Under the pieces are notes generated by a model, which saw only the letters and a list, made by a program, of their open reading frames with translations, had not been told where the DNA came from and did no database searches. Positions 15,649 to 24,269 of a stretch of 64,000 nucleotides of DNA are shown here, one piece after another (positions within the stretch are counted from its first letter, which is position 1; each line of letters starts with the position of its first letter). The translations under genes and the position numbers were made by a program. Origin of the DNA: Mesorhizobium sp. AR10 (lineage in GTDB: Bacteria > Pseudomonadota > Alphaproteobacteria > Rhizobiales > Rhizobiaceae); contig NZ_CP080524.1 in the NCBI RefSeq assembly GCF_024746795.1, positions 3,760,001 through 3,824,000 of the forward strand. The letters are read 5' to 3'.

Positions 15649-16962
15649 ATGGCTGAAGCGTTGCGTGTTGGAATTGCCGGTCTGGGAACCGTCGGTGCGT
15701 CAGTGGCGCGGGTGCTGCGCGACAAGGCGGCGGAACTGACGCGCCAGTGTGGTCGCGATGTCGTCGTCACTGCAGTTTCGGCACGCGATCCCAAGCGCGA
15801 CCGCGGCGTCGATCTGGGGGCTGCCAAGTGGTTCGACGATCCGGTGAAGATGGCGCAGACCGCCGATATCGACGTCTTCGTCGAGTTGATGGGCGGCGAT
15901 GAGGGGCCGGCGCGATCGTCCGTGAAGGCAGCGCTTGAAGCAAGCCGCCACGTCGTCACCGCCAACAAGGCACTGCTCGCCAAGCATGGCGTGGCGCTGG
16001 CCGAGATCGCCGAGAAGAAGGGGGTGCTGCTCAATTATGAGGCGGCGGTGGCCGGTGGCATCCCGGTCATCAAGACGATGCGCGAGGCAATGGCCGGCAA
16101 TTCGGTCACCCGCGTCTTTGGTATCCTCAACGGCACCTGCAACTACATCCTGACCCGCATGGAAGCCGAGGGTATCTCGTTCGACGTCTGCCTCAAGGAC
16201 GCGCAACGGCTGGGCTACGCGGAAGCCGATCCGACCTTCGACATCGAGGGTCACGACACCGCGCACAAGTTGTCGATCCTGACCAGTCTGGCCTTCGGCA
16301 CCAGGATCGCCGCCAACGACATCTACATGGAAGGCATTTCCAACATCAGCCAGGCCGATATCCGTGCTGCCGCCGATCTCGGCTACCGGATCAAGCTGCT
16401 CGGCGTCGCCCAGCGCACGGAAAGCGGCATCGAACAGCGCGTGCACCCGACCATGGTGCCGACGGCGTCGGTGATCGCGCAGGTGCACGGTGTCACCAAC
16501 GCTGTTGCGATCGAAACCGACATCCTGGGCGAACTCCTGCTCTCCGGTCCAGGTGCCGGCGGCAATGCCACCGCATCGGCGGTGGTCGGCGACATTGCCG
16601 ACATCGCCAAGAGCCGGCCGGGTTTCCAGCATGGCCCGGTCTTCGGCCTGCCGGCGAAGGAATTGAAACCCTACAAGAAAGCGCAGATGCGCAGTCATGC
16701 CGGCGGCTATTTTATCCGGCTCACGGTGCATGACCGCATCGGCGTTTTTGCCGCGATCGCCAAGCGCATGGCCGACAACGATATTTCGCTGGAATCGATC
16801 GTGCAGCATGCGGTCAATGGCGAGACGGAAGCGCAGAAGACGGTGATCCTCGTCACGCATGAGACAACCGAGGCTGCCGTGCGCAAGGCCGTCGACGGCA
16901 TCACCAAGGACGGCCATCTGACCGACAAGCCGCAGGTCATCCGCATCGAACGGGCAGGGTAG
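15649..16962 (+). CDS. hom: Homoserine dehydrogenase
   Basis: The enzyme reduces aspartate semialdehyde to homoserine, the branch to threonine and methionine. The 437-residue protein has the NAD(P) fold 'GIAGLGTVGASVARVL' (residues 8-23), the catalytic domain with 'ANKALLAKHG', 'GGIPVIKTMREA' and 'GILNGTCNYILTRM', and the family signature 'GYAEADPT.DIEGHDTAHKL'. The C-terminal 90 residues form an ACT domain (GGYFIRLTVHDRIGVFAAIAKRMA), expected to give threonine feedback inhibition. It is cotranscribed with the upstream aminotransferase. Confidence 0.96.
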   Translation: MAEALRVGIAGLGTVGASVARVLRDKAAELTRQCGRDVVVTAVSARDPKRDRGVDLGAAKWFDDPVKMAQTADIDVFVELMGGDEGPARSSVKAALEASRHVVTANKALLAKHGVALAEIAEKKGVLLNYEAAVAGGIPVIKTMREAMAGNSVTRVFGILNGTCNYILTRMEAEGISFDVCLKDAQRLGYAEADPTFDIEGHDTAHKLSILTSLAFGTRIAANDIYMEGISNISQADIRAAADLGYRIKLLGVAQRTESGIEQRVHPTMVPTASVIAQVHGVTNAVAIETDILGELLLSGPGAGGNATASAVVGDIADIAKSRPGFQHGPVFGLPAKELKPYKKAQMRSHAGGYFIRLTVHDRIGVFAAIAKRMADNDISLESIVQHAVNGETEAQKTVILVTHETTEAAVRKAVDGITKDGHLTDKPQVIRIERAG

Positions 16963-17100
16963 AGTTTCATCTTTTCCCTTCAATCGATTGATATCGCTGC
17001 GCTTTCAAAAAACGGCTGCTCAGGTCTTGCTGTTGTCATGGAGCTTTGACACAAGGATCGCGCCCCTGGCGGAGGCGCGTGCGAACGAGGATTTCCACCG

Positions 17101-18084
17101 ATGAATGTGGCTCAGAACATTGTCGCCGGTCTTAACCGGATACTCACCATGGAACTGGTGCGGGTCACCGAGCGCGCCGCGGTAGCGGCCGCCAGATTGC
17201 GCGGACGCGGCGACGAAAAGGCCGCTGACCAGGCCGCCGTCGACGCCATGCGGCAGGAACTCAACCGGCTCGCCATCAAGGGCACAGTGGTGATCGGCGA
17301 GGGTGAGCGCGACGAGGCGCCGATGCTCTATATCGGCGAAGAGGTTGGCAACGGCATGGGCCCGGCGGTCGATATCGCGCTCGATCCGCTCGAAGGCACG
17401 ACGATCTGCGCCAAGAACCTGCCCAATGCGCTGGCCGTCATCGCCATTGCCGAGAAGGGCAGCCTGCTGTTCGCGCCCGATGTCTATATGGAAAAAATCG
17501 CCATCGGTCCGTTCTATGCGGATGGCGTGATCGACATCGACGCTTCGCCGGCTGAGAACATCGCCAATCTGGCCAAGGCCAAGGGTGTCGCGATATCGGA
17601 GATCACCGCCTGCATCCTCGACCGGCCGCGCCATGGCAAACTGATCGAAGCCGTGCGGGCAACAGGCGCTGCCATCCGGCTGATCGGCGACGGCGATGTC
17701 GCCGGCGTCATCCACACCACCGATCCGGAGGAGACCGGTATCGACATCTATCTCGGCACCGGTGGTGCGCCCGAGGGCGTTCTGGCCGCTACCGCCTTGC
17801 GCTGCACCGGTGGCCAGATGCAGGGCCGGCTGATCCTCGATACGCCGGGAAAGGTGGCGCGCGCGGCAAAAATGGGCATCTCCGACCCGAAGCGGGTCTA
17901 CCGGGCACAGGACATGGCTCGCGGCGACGTGCTGTTTGCGGCGACCGGCGTCACCGACGGCAATTTGCTCAACGGCGTCAGGTTCGGCCGCGACACCATC
18001 ACCACCCATACCATCGTGCTGCGCTCGTCATCGCGGACCGTGCGCGAGATCAAGGCGCGTCACCAGGATCTGGAAAAGTTTTAG
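17101..18084 (+). CDS. glpX: Class II fructose-1,6-bisphosphatase
   Basis: GlpX dephosphorylates fructose-1,6-bisphosphate to fructose-6-phosphate in gluconeogenesis. The 327-residue protein has the family pattern: 'ELVRVTERAAVAAARLRGRGDEKAADQAAV' at the N-terminus, 'GTVVIGEGERDEAPMLYIGEEVG' and the metal/phosphate motif 'DPLEGTT' (about residues 96-102), and 'GTGGAPEGVLAATALRC' further on. It lies 138 bases after hom, in the conserved rhizobial order hom-glpX-recJ. Confidence 0.96.
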   Translation: MNVAQNIVAGLNRILTMELVRVTERAAVAAARLRGRGDEKAADQAAVDAMRQELNRLAIKGTVVIGEGERDEAPMLYIGEEVGNGMGPAVDIALDPLEGTTICAKNLPNALAVIAIAEKGSLLFAPDVYMEKIAIGPFYADGVIDIDASPAENIANLAKAKGVAISEITACILDRPRHGKLIEAVRATGAAIRLIGDGDVAGVIHTTDPEETGIDIYLGTGGAPEGVLAATALRCTGGQMQGRLILDTPGKVARAAKMGISDPKRVYRAQDMARGDVLFAATGVTDGNLLNGVRFGRDTITTHTIVLRSSSRTVREIKARHQDLEKF

Positions 18085-18165
18085 CCACCCCTCACAGCAG
18101 GCTCTTGGTTCTTGCGCAGCCGCACCGCAGTTGGTAGCCCTGTGGCCGCATCTGGCCGCAAGGAC

Positions 18166-18393
18166 ATGAAGATGAAATCGTTCGACTGGCACGCGGCTCC
18201 GATTTCGCGCGCCACGGCCATTACCAAGTCCTATCGCAACACCCAGAACGCGCGGCGCTTTTTCATCAAGGAGTGCGGCGGTGGGTTCGAGTTCGATCGA
18301 CCTTTCATGGCTTGGCTCAGGGATGGCGTCGAAAAGACCATGGGTGATGCAGCCGACGAATGGCTTCGGCGCGAAGCTGAAAAGCGGCAGTAA
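18166..18393 (+). CDS. DUF6434-type small protein
   Basis: The protein has 75 residues and the compact pattern 'FDWHAAPISRATAITKSYRNTQNARRFF...CGGGFEFDRPFMAWLRDG..KTMGDAADEW', which resembles DUF6434, a domain sometimes fused to SAP domains. The function is unknown. The ATG at 18166 has AAGGA directly upstream; ATG 18172 is an alternative. It sits between glpX and recJ on the same strand. Confidence 0.7.
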   Translation: MKMKSFDWHAAPISRATAITKSYRNTQNARRFFIKECGGGFEFDRPFMAWLRDGVEKTMGDAADEWLRREAEKRQ

Positions 18394-18492
18394 TTTTTCT
18401 GGAAATCTCGTACGAAAGTGCATCCATAGCAGGCCGCTTGGCTTTGCCTGCCTTTGGCCTATCCTGCGGCCACGGATGAGCTGGCAAATCAT

Positions 18493-20277
18493 ATGACGGG
18501 CGAAAAACGCCTCTTCCTCGATGTCAGGCAATCGGCAACCGGTGTCTCGTGGGAACACCGGCTGACCGAGCGGCAGGACATGGCAGCGCTCGCTATCGCG
18601 CAAGGCCATGGTGTGCCCGACATCGTCGCGCGCGTGCTTGCCGGGCGCGGCGTGACCGCCGGTGAGACGGAGCGGTTCCTCGATCCGACCATCCGCAATC
18701 TTTTGCCGGACCCGGCATCGCTAACCGATATGGACAAGGCAGCAACCCGCCTCGCCGAGGCAATCGTGGCCAAAGAAAAGGTGGCGATCTTCGGCGACTA
18801 CGACGTCGATGGCGCGGCCTCGTCGGCACTGCTGAAGCGGTTTCTCGGCCATTTCTCTGTGCCCTCGGAAATCTACATTCCGGACCGTATTTTCGAGGGT
18901 TACGGTCCCAATCCGGAAGCCATGCGCGAACTCGTGTCCCGGGGCGCGAAGCTGATTGTCACAGTCGACTGCGGCACCAACAGCGCTGTTTCCATCGATG
19001 CGGCCAAGGCAGTTGGTGCCGATGTCGTGGTGCTCGACCACCATCAGGTCGGCGGGACGCTGCCGGAGGCAACTGCCGTCGTCAATCCCAATCGCGAGGA
19101 CGATCTATCGGGCCAGGGCCACCTTTGCGCCGCCGGTGTTGTCTTCCTCACTCTGGTGCAGACGGCGAAGATCCTGCGTGGCCGCTTGCCCGATGCAGCA
19201 CCGCCGGACCTGCTTTCTTTGCTCGACCTAGTGGCGCTGGCTACCGTTTGCGATGTGGTGCCGCTCACCGGTGTCAACCGTGCCTTCGTGGTCAAAGGGT
19301 TGCAGATGGCGCGCCAGCAGAAGAACGAGGGGCTGGCGGCTCTGGCGCGGGTGTCGCGCATTGGCGAGCCGATCAGCACCTTTCACCTGGCCTATCTGAT
19401 CGGACCGCGCATCAATGCCGGCGGGCGCATTGGCGACGCAGCGCTTGGTAGCCGCCTGCTCGCCACCGACGATCCGGTCGAGGCTCGCACCATTGCCGAG
19501 ACGCTCGACCGGCTCAATCAGGAGCGGCAGCAGATGGAGCTGGAAATGCTGGCCCAGGCGCGGACGGAGGCCGATGCCGAGCTTGCTGGCGGCAACGGCC
19601 CCGCTATCGTCGTCACGGCCAGCACCAGCTGGCATCCGGGCATCGTCGGCCTGCTGGCCTCGCGGCTCAAGGACCACGCGCGCCGGCCTGCCTTCGCCAT
19701 CGCCTTCAACGCCAATGGTGTCGGCACCGGATCGGGACGTTCGGTGTCCGGCTTCGACCTCGGCCGGCTGGTGCGCGAGGCGGCCGATGCCGGGCTGATC
19801 GTCAAGGGCGGTGGCCATGGCATGGCGGCCGGCATCACGGTGGAGCGGGCGAAACTCGGTGAGCTCAGGGCCTTCTTCGAGGAACGCGCGGCAGCCGACA
19901 TTTTTCGGCTGCAGGATGAGGAAAGCCTGGCCATCGATGGCGCGCTCGCCGCCGAAGGCGCGACGCTCGGCCTGCTCGATGCACTGGAAAAGGCCGGTCC
20001 GTTTGGTGCCGGCCATGTCGCGCCGGTCTTCGCGCTGCCGCGGCACCGACTGGCCGACGCGCGGCCGGTGGGCACCAATCACATCCGCGCCGAACTGCAG
20101 TCGGAAAGCGGCGGCCGCATCCAGGCGATCGCCTTTCGCGCCGTCGATACCGCACTCGGCGAGTTCCTGTTCAAGAACAGGGGCAAGACGGTGCACGTCG
20201 CGGGGTCGCTGTCAGGCAACTACTGGAACGGCAACCGCACAGTGCAGTTCCGCATCACCGACGCGGCACGTGCCTGA
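18493..20277 (+). CDS. recJ: Single-stranded-DNA-specific exonuclease RecJ
   Basis: RecJ is a 5'-3' single-strand exonuclease in recombination and mismatch repair. From ATG 18493 the protein has 594 residues. DHH-family motifs are intact: 'FGDYDVDGAASSALL', 'VDCGTNS', 'VVVLDHHQVGG' (the DHH motif) and the DHHA1 motif 'KGGGHGMAAGI'. The C-terminal OB-like part ends 'GNYWNGNRTVQFRITDAA'. I set aside the TTG at 18454 because the family similarity starts at the ATG. The gene closes the housekeeping block; IS relics follow directly. Confidence 0.96.
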   Translation: MTGEKRLFLDVRQSATGVSWEHRLTERQDMAALAIAQGHGVPDIVARVLAGRGVTAGETERFLDPTIRNLLPDPASLTDMDKAATRLAEAIVAKEKVAIFGDYDVDGAASSALLKRFLGHFSVPSEIYIPDRIFEGYGPNPEAMRELVSRGAKLIVTVDCGTNSAVSIDAAKAVGADVVVLDHHQVGGTLPEATAVVNPNREDDLSGQGHLCAAGVVFLTLVQTAKILRGRLPDAAPPDLLSLLDLVALATVCDVVPLTGVNRAFVVKGLQMARQQKNEGLAALARVSRIGEPISTFHLAYLIGPRINAGGRIGDAALGSRLLATDDPVEARTIAETLDRLNQERQQMELEMLAQARTEADAELAGGNGPAIVVTASTSWHPGIVGLLASRLKDHARRPAFAIAFNANGVGTGSGRSVSGFDLGRLVREAADAGLIVKGGGHGMAAGITVERAKLGELRAFFEERAAADIFRLQDEESLAIDGALAAEGATLGLLDALEKAGPFGAGHVAPVFALPRHRLADARPVGTNHIRAELQSESGGRIQAIAFRAVDTALGEFLFKNRGKTVHVAGSLSGNYWNGNRTVQFRITDAARA

Positions 20278-20289
20278 TTTTGACCGGGC

Positions 20290-20430
20290 TCATAGTCCGA
20301 AGACGACGGTTGCTGCGATTGCGATGGCGCTCATGAAGGCGTCGGCGCAACGGTCGTATCTGGTCGCGATCCGTCGCTAGTCCTTGAGCCTGCCGGACAT
20401 GCGTTCGATGCGATTGCGCTGTTTGCAGGG
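20290..20430 (-). mobile_element. Remnant of an IS5-family transposase C-terminus
   Basis: The minus strand between 20430 and 20290 reads 'CKQRNRIERMSGRLKD', a TAG stop, then 'RRIATRYDRCADAFMSAIAIAATVVFGL' and TGA at 20292-20290. That is the conserved end of IS5/IS427-type DDE transposases (RN.IERMFGRLKD.RRIATRYDR), including the catalytic Glu context. The rest of the element, its N-terminus and its inverted repeats are missing. It ends 13 bases from recJ. It marks an old insertion at the border of the ArsR cassette. Confidence 0.8.
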
Positions 20431-20445
20431 CGGGTTTAGCTGTAG

Positions 20446-20475
20446 TTGACATGCAGGTATTTACCTGCATATTGT
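20446..20475 (+). promoter_or_regulatory. Promoter with an ArsR operator between -35 and -10
   Basis: TTGACA (20446-20451) and TATTGT (20470-20475) are spaced 18 bases apart. The spacer is filled by a perfect 9-bp palindrome: ATGCAGGTA (20451-20459), TT, TACCTGCAT (20462-20470). The ATG of the ArsR gene is 25 bases downstream. ArsR-family repressors bind such dyads, so autoregulation by direct promoter blocking is the obvious reading. Confidence 0.8.
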
Positions 20476-20499
20476 GGTCTCACAAAACGAGTGAGAGCG

Positions 20500-20814
20500 A
20501 TGAACGCTGACGAGGTTTTCAATGCGCTGGGCGACCCGACACGCAGAAGGCTGCTTGACCTTCTTTGTGAAAAGAACGGGCAGACGCTCGGCCAGCTTTG
20601 CGAAAACCTGGACATGGCCCGGCAATCCGCCACGCAGCACCTCGGCATATTGGAGGCGGCCAATCTGGTGAGCACGGTCAGGCGCGGTCGCGAAAAGCTG
20701 CATTTCATCAACCCCGTGCCGCTGCACGAAGTCTACGAGCGGTGGGTGCGGAAATTCGAACGGCAGCGGCTCAGCCTGCTGCACGATCTGAAGAAAGAAC
20801 TCGAAGGAGAATGA
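20500..20814 (+). CDS. ArsR-family transcriptional repressor
   Basis: This 104-residue winged-helix repressor has the full HTH (ALGDPTRRRLLDLLCEKNGQTLGQLCENLDMARQSATQHLGILEAANLV) and a C-terminal helix 'YERWVRKFERQRLSLLHDLKKEL'. No metal-binding Cys pair of the ELCVCDL type is present, so it is probably not an arsenic or metal sensor; it is of the SRPBCC-associated type. It starts at ATG 20500, and its stop overlaps the ATG at 20811 of the SRPBCC frame. Control by its own palindromic operator is likely. Confidence 0.92.
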   Translation: MNADEVFNALGDPTRRRLLDLLCEKNGQTLGQLCENLDMARQSATQHLGILEAANLVSTVRRGREKLHFINPVPLHEVYERWVRKFERQRLSLLHDLKKELEGE

Positions 20815-20816
20815 CA

Positions 20817-21281
20817 ATGACCAGAGAGACGACCAGCTTCGTTTACGTGACCTATATTCGCTCGACGCCGCAAAAGGTGTTCGAGGCCATAATCAAACCG
20901 GATGTCGCAAGGCGTTATTGGGGCCACGAGAACGTCTCCGATTGGAATCCCGGATCGAAATGGGAACATGTCCGCGCCAATGACGAGCGCACCGTCGAGC
21001 TCATCGGCAAGGTCGTCGAGATTTCGCCGCCGACCCGTCTGGTCATCACTTGGGCCAACGCTTCGCAGGCCTCCGATCCGTCAAAACATAGCCGGGTGAC
21101 ATTCGGCATCGAGGAATACGACAACATGGTGCGGCTGACAGTCACTCATGATGAGCTGGAAGCCGGCAGCGAGATGGCCAAAGGCATCAGCCAGGGTTGG
21201 CCGGTCGTGCTGTCCAGCATGAAGTCCTTCCTGGAAACCGGCAGCGGCATCGACGTTTTCGCCAAGCCGAAATCAGCCTGA
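20817..21281 (+). CDS. SRPBCC (AHSA1-type) domain protein
   Basis: The 154-residue protein has the START-like pattern 'VYVTYIRSTPQKVFEAIIKPDVARRYW', 'GKVVEISPPTRLVITW', and a C-terminal helix 'KGISQGWPVVLSSMKSFLETG'. The ATG at 20817 has AAGGAG 7 bases upstream; ATG 20811, overlapping the ArsR stop, is an alternative. The protein is translationally coupled to the ArsR repressor. The cavity ligand is unknown. The same ArsR-SRPBCC arrangement occurs at 2576-3307 on the other strand. Confidence 0.9.
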   Translation: MTRETTSFVYVTYIRSTPQKVFEAIIKPDVARRYWGHENVSDWNPGSKWEHVRANDERTVELIGKVVEISPPTRLVITWANASQASDPSKHSRVTFGIEEYDNMVRLTVTHDELEAGSEMAKGISQGWPVVLSSMKSFLETGSGIDVFAKPKSA

Positions 21282-21320
21282 CCCCTTGCCGATCAACAAT
21301 TCCGCCGGCGGAGAATGACA

Positions 21321-21737
21321 ATGACCAAGCGATATAGCGGCGGATGCGCGTGCGGCGCGATCCGCTATGAAGCCAGCAGCGAACCCGTCTTCGCGAACCA
21401 CTGCCAATGCCTCGATTGCCAGAAGCGCAGCGGCACCGGGCATGGCTCCTATCTGACCTTCGCCGGTCGCGCCGGCATGACGATTACGGGCGAGGCAAGC
21501 ACCTGGCGGATAAGGGGCGACAGCGGCTACGAAAAGATCCACGCCTTCTGCCCGACCTGTGGAACGCCGGTCTACCTGACATTCGTCGCCATGCCCGACC
21601 TGATAGCGATCCACGCGACCAGCCTTGACGACCCAGGCCAATTCAATCCGAAGGTGCTCACTTACGGCATCCGCGGCCATGCCTGGGACACGATTGATCC
21701 CTCATTGCAGAAATTCGATCGCATGCCGACCGTATGA
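21321..21737 (+). CDS. GFA/CENP-V family zinc protein
   Basis: This 138-residue protein has the GFA-type double zinc fold: 'GGCACGAIRYEA' (first two Cys), 'NHCQCLDCQKRSG' (C-x-C-x-x-C) and 'HAFCPTCGTPVY'. The family includes glutathione-dependent formaldehyde-activating enzyme, but most members have unknown substrates. It follows the ArsR-SRPBCC pair by 39 bases and shares the same leader pattern GGAGAATGACAATGACC, suggesting one operon. The ATG at 21315 is an alternative start. It is distinct from the gfa gene at 59754. Confidence 0.88.
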   Translation: MTKRYSGGCACGAIRYEASSEPVFANHCQCLDCQKRSGTGHGSYLTFAGRAGMTITGEASTWRIRGDSGYEKIHAFCPTCGTPVYLTFVAMPDLIAIHATSLDDPGQFNPKVLTYGIRGHAWDTIDPSLQKFDRMPTV

Positions 21738-21836
21738 AGTCCCGGGGAGCAATGCGAAACTGCCGACGATGTCAGTGGGTCCGCCAAGGGCTCGAAGCGG
21801 TTGTAACATGCTGCAGGATTGATGGGTCGCTGAGCC

Positions 21837-22811
21837 TTAAGCGAGAACCGTCTGCAATCGCGTCAGTTCGCTAATCTGGGCCATCGTTGCCTGATAGCCA
21901 ATGCGGATCGCCTCGTCGGCACGGTGGAATTCGGTCAGGCCGATATGGCTGAGCTTCGGCTGCAGCGACATGTCAGGGGGATCGCCTGCCAGCCTGGCGC
22001 GTGAAATTCGGTCCTGGATGATGTTGAAGGCTTCGACCATGACGCCGGTGATGCCAAGCCGCGATTCGCGCGACTGGCGCTCGGTATCGACCTGGCCGGC
22101 CCTTGGTGCATCCTTCTCGACGACGAGTTCGCCGGCACTGTGCTTGATGACAGCGGCGCGGCCGAACAGATCATAGTGAAGGTTCACAGCAACCACGAGC
22201 GGCTGCTCGTAGGCGCGGCACACCGAGACCGGTACCGGATTGACCAGTGCGCCATCGACCAGCACACGACCGTTGCAGCTCACCGGCTCGAACACGCCTG
22301 GCAGCGCGTAGGAGGCGCGCATGGCGGTGATCAGCGAGCCGCTGGACAGCCAGATTTCGTGGCCGGTGCGGATTTCTGCGGTAACGCAGACAAACGGCTT
22401 CGACAGATCCTCGAAGCGAAAACCGGCCATATGCTCGCGCAGCCTTGCATCGAGCTTCATGCCGCCAAACAGGCCGTTGCCGCGCAAACTTAGATCGAGA
22501 AGGCCAAAGATGCGTCGCTTGGTCAGGCTTCGGGCGAATTCTTCCAGCTCGTCGAGCTTGCCTGAGAGATAACAGCCGCCGACCAGCGCACCGATCGAGG
22601 TGCCGGCGATCATCGATACTTCGATGCCGGCTTCGTCGAGCGCACGCAGCACGCCGATATGAGCCCAGCCGCGCGCGCAGCCGCCGCCCAGAGCGAGCGA
22701 AATGCCGGTTTTCTTCGCAGGGGTTAATTCGGACGCGCCGCCTGACGAGGAGAGGCCATTGGCTTCCCGAACGTCTGGTCTGTTACGCAATGACGCCCAC
22801 TCGAGCATCAT
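21837..22811 (-). CDS. Patatin-like phospholipase (RssA-type)
   Basis: The 324-residue protein is a patatin-fold serine lipase. The catalytic pair is visible: the nucleophile in 'GTSIG' (about residue 69) and the Asp in 'DGALVNPVPV', with the oxyanion loop 'LGGGCARGWAHIGVL'. Length and motifs match bacterial RssA/YchK proteins, which act on phospholipids at the inner membrane. No signal peptide is seen. It lies upstream of nothing obvious and runs in the same direction as hisI/folE. Confidence 0.9.
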   Translation of the reverse strand: MMLEWASLRNRPDVREANGLSSSGGASELTPAKKTGISLALGGGCARGWAHIGVLRALDEAGIEVSMIAGTSIGALVGGCYLSGKLDELEEFARSLTKRRIFGLLDLSLRGNGLFGGMKLDARLREHMAGFRFEDLSKPFVCVTAEIRTGHEIWLSSGSLITAMRASYALPGVFEPVSCNGRVLVDGALVNPVPVSVCRAYEQPLVVAVNLHYDLFGRAAVIKHSAGELVVEKDAPRAGQVDTERQSRESRLGITGVMVEAFNIIQDRISRARLAGDPPDMSLQPKLSHIGLTEFHRADEAIRIGYQATMAQISELTRLQTVLA

Positions 22812-22894
22812 GATCTCCCCTTGTCCCAGGTCCTTTGTAGCATGAAGGATGTTTTAGAATAGTGAATATGAGTGACCTGCGACTGTCGAATGGT

Positions 22895-23353
22895 TCACAA
22901 AGGCTTCCGATACGTGTTTTCCGCATCGAACAGCGGTTTGCTACCGTCGCCGGCAAGCATCCCCTTGCCGTCGATCAGCCCCACCGTCCGATAAAAGCAT
23001 GAACGCCGGCCGGTATGACAAGTTGCATCGTGGCCCAACACTTTGACCCGCAGCCACAAGGCGTCCTGGTCGCAGTCGGTGCGCATCTCGACGACGTGCT
23101 GGAAGTTGCCCGAGGTTTCGCCCTTTTTCCACAAAGCGCTGCGCGAGCGCGACCAGTAATGAGCAATGCCGGTTTCCAGCGTCAGCGCCAGTGCCTGCGC
23201 ATTCATATGGGCAACCATCAGCAGCATGCCGTCTTGGGCATCGGTGACGACGACGGTGACGAGACCGCCGGCATCGAAGCGCGGCGAAAAGACCGCACCT
23301 TCCTCCAGTGCCTTCTTGTCGGAGGGAGCTTTCGGAAATTCCAGTGCCGACAT
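22895..23353 (-). CDS. hisI: Phosphoribosyl-AMP cyclohydrolase
   Basis: HisI opens the adenine ring of phosphoribosyl-AMP, the third step of histidine synthesis. The 152-residue stand-alone form has the metal-binding motifs 'DCDQDALWL' and '[11 protein letters not shown]', and '[23 protein letters not shown]'. The separate HisE domain is absent, as usual in alphaproteobacteria. It is 36 bases downstream of folE and probably cotranscribed with it. Confidence 0.95.
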   Translation of the reverse strand: MSALEFPKAPSDKKALEEGAVFSPRFDAGGLVTVVVTDAQDGMLLMVAHMNAQALALTLETGIAHYWSRSRSALWKKGETSGNFQHVVEMRTDCDQDALWLRVKVLGHDATCHTGRRSCFYRTVGLIDGKGMLAGDGSKPLFDAENTYRKPL

Positions 23354-23389
23354 CGCCGGTCCTTATCTGGCGAAGCCGGCTGGGGTCAT

Positions 23390-24025
23390 TCAGACCCCGC
23401 CGCCGCGCACCATGGTGACGAAACGGACCTGCTCTTCGGGCGTATCCTTGAAAACGCCGGTGAAGGTCGAGGTCAGTGTGGTGGAGCCTTGCTTGCGGAT
23501 GCCGCGCATGGCCATGCACATATGCTCGGCCTCGAGCATGACGGCAACGCCGCGTGGATTGAGCACGTCCTGGATGACGCCGGCGATCTGCGCGGTCATC
23601 GCCTCCTGGGTCTGCAGGCGATGGGCGAAGATATCGACGACGCGCGCGATCTTGGACAGGCCGACAACCTTGCCGTCCGGCAAATAGCCGACATGCGCCT
23701 TGCCGATGATCGGCACCATATGGTGCTCGCAATGCGAATGGAATGTTATGTCCTTGACGATGACGAGGTCGTCATAGCCGGCGACTTCCTCGAAGGTGCG
23801 GCCGAGCTCCTCGGCCGGGCACATGTCGTAGCCGTTGAACATTTCGCGGAATGCCTTGGTGACACGCTTCGGCGTATCGACCAGGCCCTCTCGCTCTGGA
23901 TTGTCGCCGGTCCAGCGCAACAGCGTGCGCACTGCTGCCTCGACCTCGGCTTCGCTCGGCCGATCGGTGACCGGCTTTTCCATATAGGCCGACTGCGGCA
24001 TGAGTTTCTTGATGACGGCATCCAT
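23390..24025 (-). CDS. folE: GTP cyclohydrolase I
   Basis: FolE makes dihydroneopterin triphosphate from GTP, the entry to folate and pterin synthesis. From ATG 24025 the protein has 211 residues. The zinc and catalytic motif '[19 protein letters not shown]' and '[20 protein letters not shown]' are intact, as is the late Cys of '[13 protein letters not shown]'. The longer open frame upstream lacks family similarity. It is the first gene of a folE-hisI operon and divergent from an IscU-like gene. Confidence 0.96.
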   Translation of the reverse strand: MDAVIKKLMPQSAYMEKPVTDRPSEAEVEAAVRTLLRWTGDNPEREGLVDTPKRVTKAFREMFNGYDMCPAEELGRTFEEVAGYDDLVIVKDITFHSHCEHHMVPIIGKAHVGYLPDGKVVGLSKIARVVDIFAHRLQTQEAMTAQIAGVIQDVLNPRGVAVMLEAEHMCMAMRGIRKQGSTTLTSTFTGVFKDTPEEQVRFVTMVRGGGV

Positions 24026-24269
24026 AAAAGGCGTCTCCCGTAGTCCCTCTCTGCGGAGGAACGAGTTGAACGGACCACGACCTTTCGGGTGTAAGAAACC
24101 CGCTCGGTTTCCAGCCCGCAAAGCGGCGTGAACAATTTAGGCAAAGAGCAAGGGCTTGTGGTTGCCTTGTCGATACCCGACTGCCAGCATTATATATGGT
24201 CGTGCCGAGCGAAAGGAAGATGTATCAGCGGCAATCGCTGTTCGCTTGGCGGCGACGGATTGGAAAATT

